Positions 49,812-52,247 of a stretch of 52,247 nucleotides of DNA are shown here, piece by piece. Position 1 is the stretch's first letter, and the number at the start of each line of letters is the position of its first letter. Source of the DNA: Microvirga arabica. Its GTDB lineage: Bacteria; Pseudomonadota; Alphaproteobacteria; Rhizobiales; Beijerinckiaceae. The DNA lies in NCBI RefSeq assembly GCF_016811235.1, contig NZ_JAFBID010000038.1:1-52247 (forward strand). The letters are read 5' to 3'. The notes beneath the pieces were generated by a model. It saw only the letters and a program-made list of their open reading frames with translations, was not told the origin of the DNA and searched no databases. The position numbers and the translations under genes are program-made.

Positions 49812-50810
49812 CTAAATTTCCGACCGCAGGGCCTCAAGCAGCGCAGCCATATCGGCCGGCATGGGGCTCTCGAATTGCAGGAATTCGCCGCTTCGCGGGT
49901 GCTCGAAGCCGAGGATCGTGGCGTGGAGCGCCTGCCGGCGTAAAGCGGTGAGCGCCTCCCGCGACTGCTCCGAGAGACGGTTCGCCTTGGTCTTGAAGCC
50001 GGAGCCGTAGGTTGCGTCCCCTAAGAGCGGGTGCCCGAGATGAGCCATGTGAACCCGGATCTGGTGCGTGCGTCCTGTCTCCAATTCGCACCGGACAAGG
50101 CTCGCCAGGGGCTGTGCAGGGGACAGGCTCTCCAGGAGTTCGTAATGGGTGATGGCATAGCGGCCGCGCTCCTCGCCCACCACCACGATCTTCTCGCGGT
50201 TGTGCGTGCTCCGGGCGAGGGCAGCCTCCACGGTGCCGCGCCGGCGCTCGGGCACGCCCCAGACGATGGCCAGATAGGCCCGCTCCAGCGGACCCGTGCG
50301 GCCGTGATCGGCAAACTGCGCCGCCAGAGCCTGATGGGCGAGGTCGTTCTTGGCGACCACGAGCAGGCCGGAGGTATCCTTGTCGAGCCGGTGCACGATG
50401 CCGGGCCGCTTCACCCCGCCGATGCCCGACAGGCTCTCGCCGCAATGGGCGATGAGCGCGTTCACCAGGGTGCCGGAATCGTGTCCTGCCGCCGGATGCA
50501 CCACCAGGCCAGGCGGCTTGTCGATGACGATCAGGTCGTCATCCTCATAGACGATGCTGAGCGCCATCACTTCGCCGGCCGGCTCCGCCGGCACCGGCGG
50601 CGGCACGCTCAGTTCGATACGGGCGCCGCCGGCCACCTTGCGGTTGGGATCCAGAGCCGGCGCGCCGTCGACACTCACCTGACCGTCGCGGATCAGCGCC
50701 TGGAGGCGGCTGCGTGACAGGTCTCCTTGGAGCCGTGCCAGCACGCGATCGAGCCGCTCGGGCGCAAGACCATCCTCCAACATCCATTCGTGCCGCGTCA
50801 CATCGTTCAC
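49812..50810 (-). CDS. rluD: RluA/RluD-family 23S rRNA pseudouridine synthase
   Basis: The enzyme isomerises uridine in 23S rRNA. The 332-residue protein has an S4 RNA-binding domain (about 17-65, RLDRVLARLQGDLSRSRLQALIRDG) and a catalytic domain with VVHPAAGH and HRLDKDTSGLLVVAK, where D143 is the nucleophile. HQIRVHMAHLGHPLLGD follows. It starts at GTG after a GAGG site. The length and S4 domain favour RluD over RluA or RluC, but this is not certain. rpoH lies downstream on the same strand after 188 bases. Confidence 0.9.
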   Translation of the reverse strand: MNDVTRHEWMLEDGLAPERLDRVLARLQGDLSRSRLQALIRDGQVSVDGAPALDPNRKVAGGARIELSVPPPVPAEPAGEVMALSIVYEDDDLIVIDKPPGLVVHPAAGHDSGTLVNALIAHCGESLSGIGGVKRPGIVHRLDKDTSGLLVVAKNDLAHQALAAQFADHGRTGPLERAYLAIVWGVPERRRGTVEAALARSTHNREKIVVVGEERGRYAITHYELLESLSPAQPLASLVRCELETGRTHQIRVHMAHLGHPLLGDATYGSGFKTKANRLSEQSREALTALRRQALHATILGFEHPRSGEFLQFESPMPADMAALLEALRSEI

Positions 50811-50856
50811 CGCATCCTCATTTCCGGTTGGCCTTCGCTTTTTTCAGCAAAAGGGC

Positions 50857-50885
50857 TTGAAGCAAATCAGAAGGGTGGTTATACG
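50857..50885 (+). promoter_or_regulatory. Putative tRNA-Glu promoter
   Basis: TTGAAG and TATACG are separated by exactly 17 bases, 20 bases upstream of the tRNA 5' end. This is a good match to a housekeeping promoter in the right place. Confidence 0.6.
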
Positions 50886-50904
50886 AGCGGCCTCCACCTT
50901 GCTA

Positions 50905-50980
50905 GCTCCCTTCGTCTAGCGGTCTAGGACGTCGCCCTCTCACGGCGAAAACAGGGGTTCGAGTCCCCTAGGGAGCGCCA
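50905..50980 (+). tRNA. tRNA-Glu (anticodon CTC)
   Basis: The cloverleaf is complete. The acceptor stem is GCTCCCT with AGGGAGC, the D-arm GTCTAGCGGTCTAGGAC, the anticodon stem TCGCC/GGCGA with loop CTCTCAC (anticodon CTC), and the T-arm contains GGTTCGAGTCC. The discriminator base is G and CCA is encoded. It reads GAG codons. Confidence 0.97.
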
Positions 50981-52247
50981 TTGTTATCAATGGCTTACAG
51001 GTTCTATCCTTCCTATCTCACAGATCTGTCTCACACAGCCGTATCAAATGCTCCAATCCGAAGAGCCTGCGCCTGGGTGGGGGACTGCTGCCTGGCGCCA
51101 TAGCGGTAGCTTCCCTTTCAAGCCCAGCCCCACCGTTTCCTAACACCTGGTCGAATTTGCGCCACACTCCTCTACCGGCTCGCCAAGCCTTTGAGGTCTC
51201 GTCATCGCTCGCCCAATTCGATCTGGCGAGCCACAGGACAAACGGTCCAAAGGCTTCCCCCCCGGCGTGCCTCGCATGAACCGCAATTATCCAGTGTCGG
51301 ACGCAACTACGAAATTCGAGGGATTTTTAACTTTCTAACAACGCTGTTAGGTGGGAGGGCTGCATCTGCTTCCAAAGTGGACCCTCGATGCATGACAGGG
51401 AATTTCCTGGGTTGACCCACACTGAGCCTTCATCAACTGAGCTATGCAGATTGCCGTTTGCTGATCCAGAACTGGCGTTTCCTAATCCTGAAGAGCCTCT
51501 CTAGGTAAAAACAGGAGGGGGCTGACGAAGTGGGCAAGCAACTGTCACACGATCAGCTTGATGTTGCTCAATTTTATCCAAATGGGCGGGGGCTTTCGTG
51601 CAACACGCCTAAGACGATGTAGTTCATTAGGATCGTTGCCGCGAGGAGCAATGGCTGATGATGAGCAGCGCCCTGAAAGACGCGAGCCGTTCTGGCAAAG
51701 CCGGTCGTCATTACTGGGGAAGCGCCTTCTTCGGGTTCGGGAGCGTTGATCTGGTGGCTTAGCCTGTAAAGGGGACACCCGCGCTACGTGAGGTCAGTGG
51801 AGATAAACTTGGATGGATCCAGGCTCCAACGCGTAGGCTTGAAGAACATATCCAGTGCTTCTCCTGGGCCGGCCGCCTAACGGAAGCGGCACAGACCCGC
51901 TAGACAGTTCCTCATAACCGTTGCACTGAGCCTGAGATGTCAAACGCTCTGGACTTAGCAACATGTAGGGAGTGGCCGATTCTCGAACGGCCTGCTTCCT
52001 AAGCCTGGTGCTATTTTCTTCGCTTTTCCTACTCTCTGTCGGCATTCTGTTAGTTTCTTTTTAATTATTATGCACATCCAAGCTTCGAGGTGTTGGATTT
52101 TGGCCACAGTGGGGCGGAGATCGGATGCGGCTCTACCTCGAAGCGCGTCAATTCGCTTGATCACGAACTCGTGCTGGCTAATGTGGCTCCAGCGACGGGG
52201 GCACCCCAGTCGTGATCCTGGTGGGTTCGACCGAGAAGGCGAGCCGC
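50981..52247. other. Gene-poor region downstream of tRNA-Glu
   Basis: Nearly 1.3 kb to the window edge shows no convincing gene on either strand. Open frames are short (under 85 codons), lack ribosome sites and match nothing I recognise. Base composition is more AT-rich than the rest, with an AT-rich patch near 52045-52070. I found no copy of the tRNA 3' end that would mark an attachment site within the window. It may be the decayed edge of an integrated element or ordinary spacer. Confidence 0.5.

Noticed and set aside
51431..51444. A tRNA D-arm-like sequence (minus strand TAGCTCAGTTGATG)
   Set aside because: No acceptor, anticodon or T-arm pairs can be formed around it.
50905..52247. tRNA-Glu as an occupied integration site
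   Set aside because: No integrase gene and no second copy of the tRNA 3' end were found within the window; kept only as a possibility beyond it.

Overview
The window is chromosomal DNA of an alphaproteobacterium, most likely order Hyphomicrobiales (Rhizobiales), perhaps near Microvirga, Methylobacterium or Bosea. The family-level guess is an inference. The basis is high GC content, the gene orders tkt-gap-pgk-fba, zapA-6S RNA-5-FCL, yebC-ruvCAB-ybgC-tolQRAB-pal-cpoB-tilS-ftsH-glmM and serC-serA, a serC leader, and dispersed palindromic repeats typical of this order. Nearly everything is core housekeeping. There is no prophage, CRISPR array, intact insertion sequence or recognisable defence island.

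Layout. 1-10.6 kb: the tail of a chemotaxis receptor, then a long minus-strand block read tkt, gap, pgk, fba (central carbon metabolism), a ThiE-like protein, a Sel1-repeat protein, an inositol-monophosphatase-family enzyme, and a MotA/ExbB-like plus MotB/OmpA-like pair. 10.7-15.8 kb, plus strand: DUF4164, ZapA, 6S RNA, 5-formyl-THF cyclo-ligase, a YmdB-type phosphoesterase, an ExoD protein and an HD-GYP protein. 15.9-33.5 kb: YebC, RuvC, RuvA, RuvB, the Tol-Pal envelope system (split by a minus-strand HdeD/phospholipase-D pair), TilS, FtsH and GlmM. 33.7-38.4 kb: a minus-strand RND efflux pump and its adaptor. 38.5-42.5 kb: serC, serA and purU (serine and one-carbon metabolism). 42.6-45.3 kb: a DMT transporter, a class-I glutamine amidotransferase and two small genes. 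46.1-50.8 kb: purA, an unknown membrane-anchored protein, rpoH and an RluA/RluD-type pseudouridine synthase. 50.9 kb: tRNA-Glu(CTC), followed by about 1.3 kb with no recognisable gene.

The genes form several functional sets: triose and pentose phosphate metabolism, Holliday-junction processing (RuvABC), outer-membrane tethering during division (Tol-Pal-CpoB, with ZapA elsewhere), envelope precursor supply (GlmM), proteostasis (FtsH, RpoH) and 3-phosphoglycerate-to-serine flux (SerA, SerC).

The observations most worth a second look are: a serC leader whose CCTCTC element can pair with either of two GAGAGG copies, one of them the ribosome binding site; a four-helix membrane protein between ruvA and ruvB broken by one in-frame TGA; an HD-GYP protein with a decayed duplicate of its own domain; a terminator-like hairpin just before purA; a degenerate ThiE-like protein; and four families of dispersed intergenic repeats. 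I did not find a clearly new multi-gene system.
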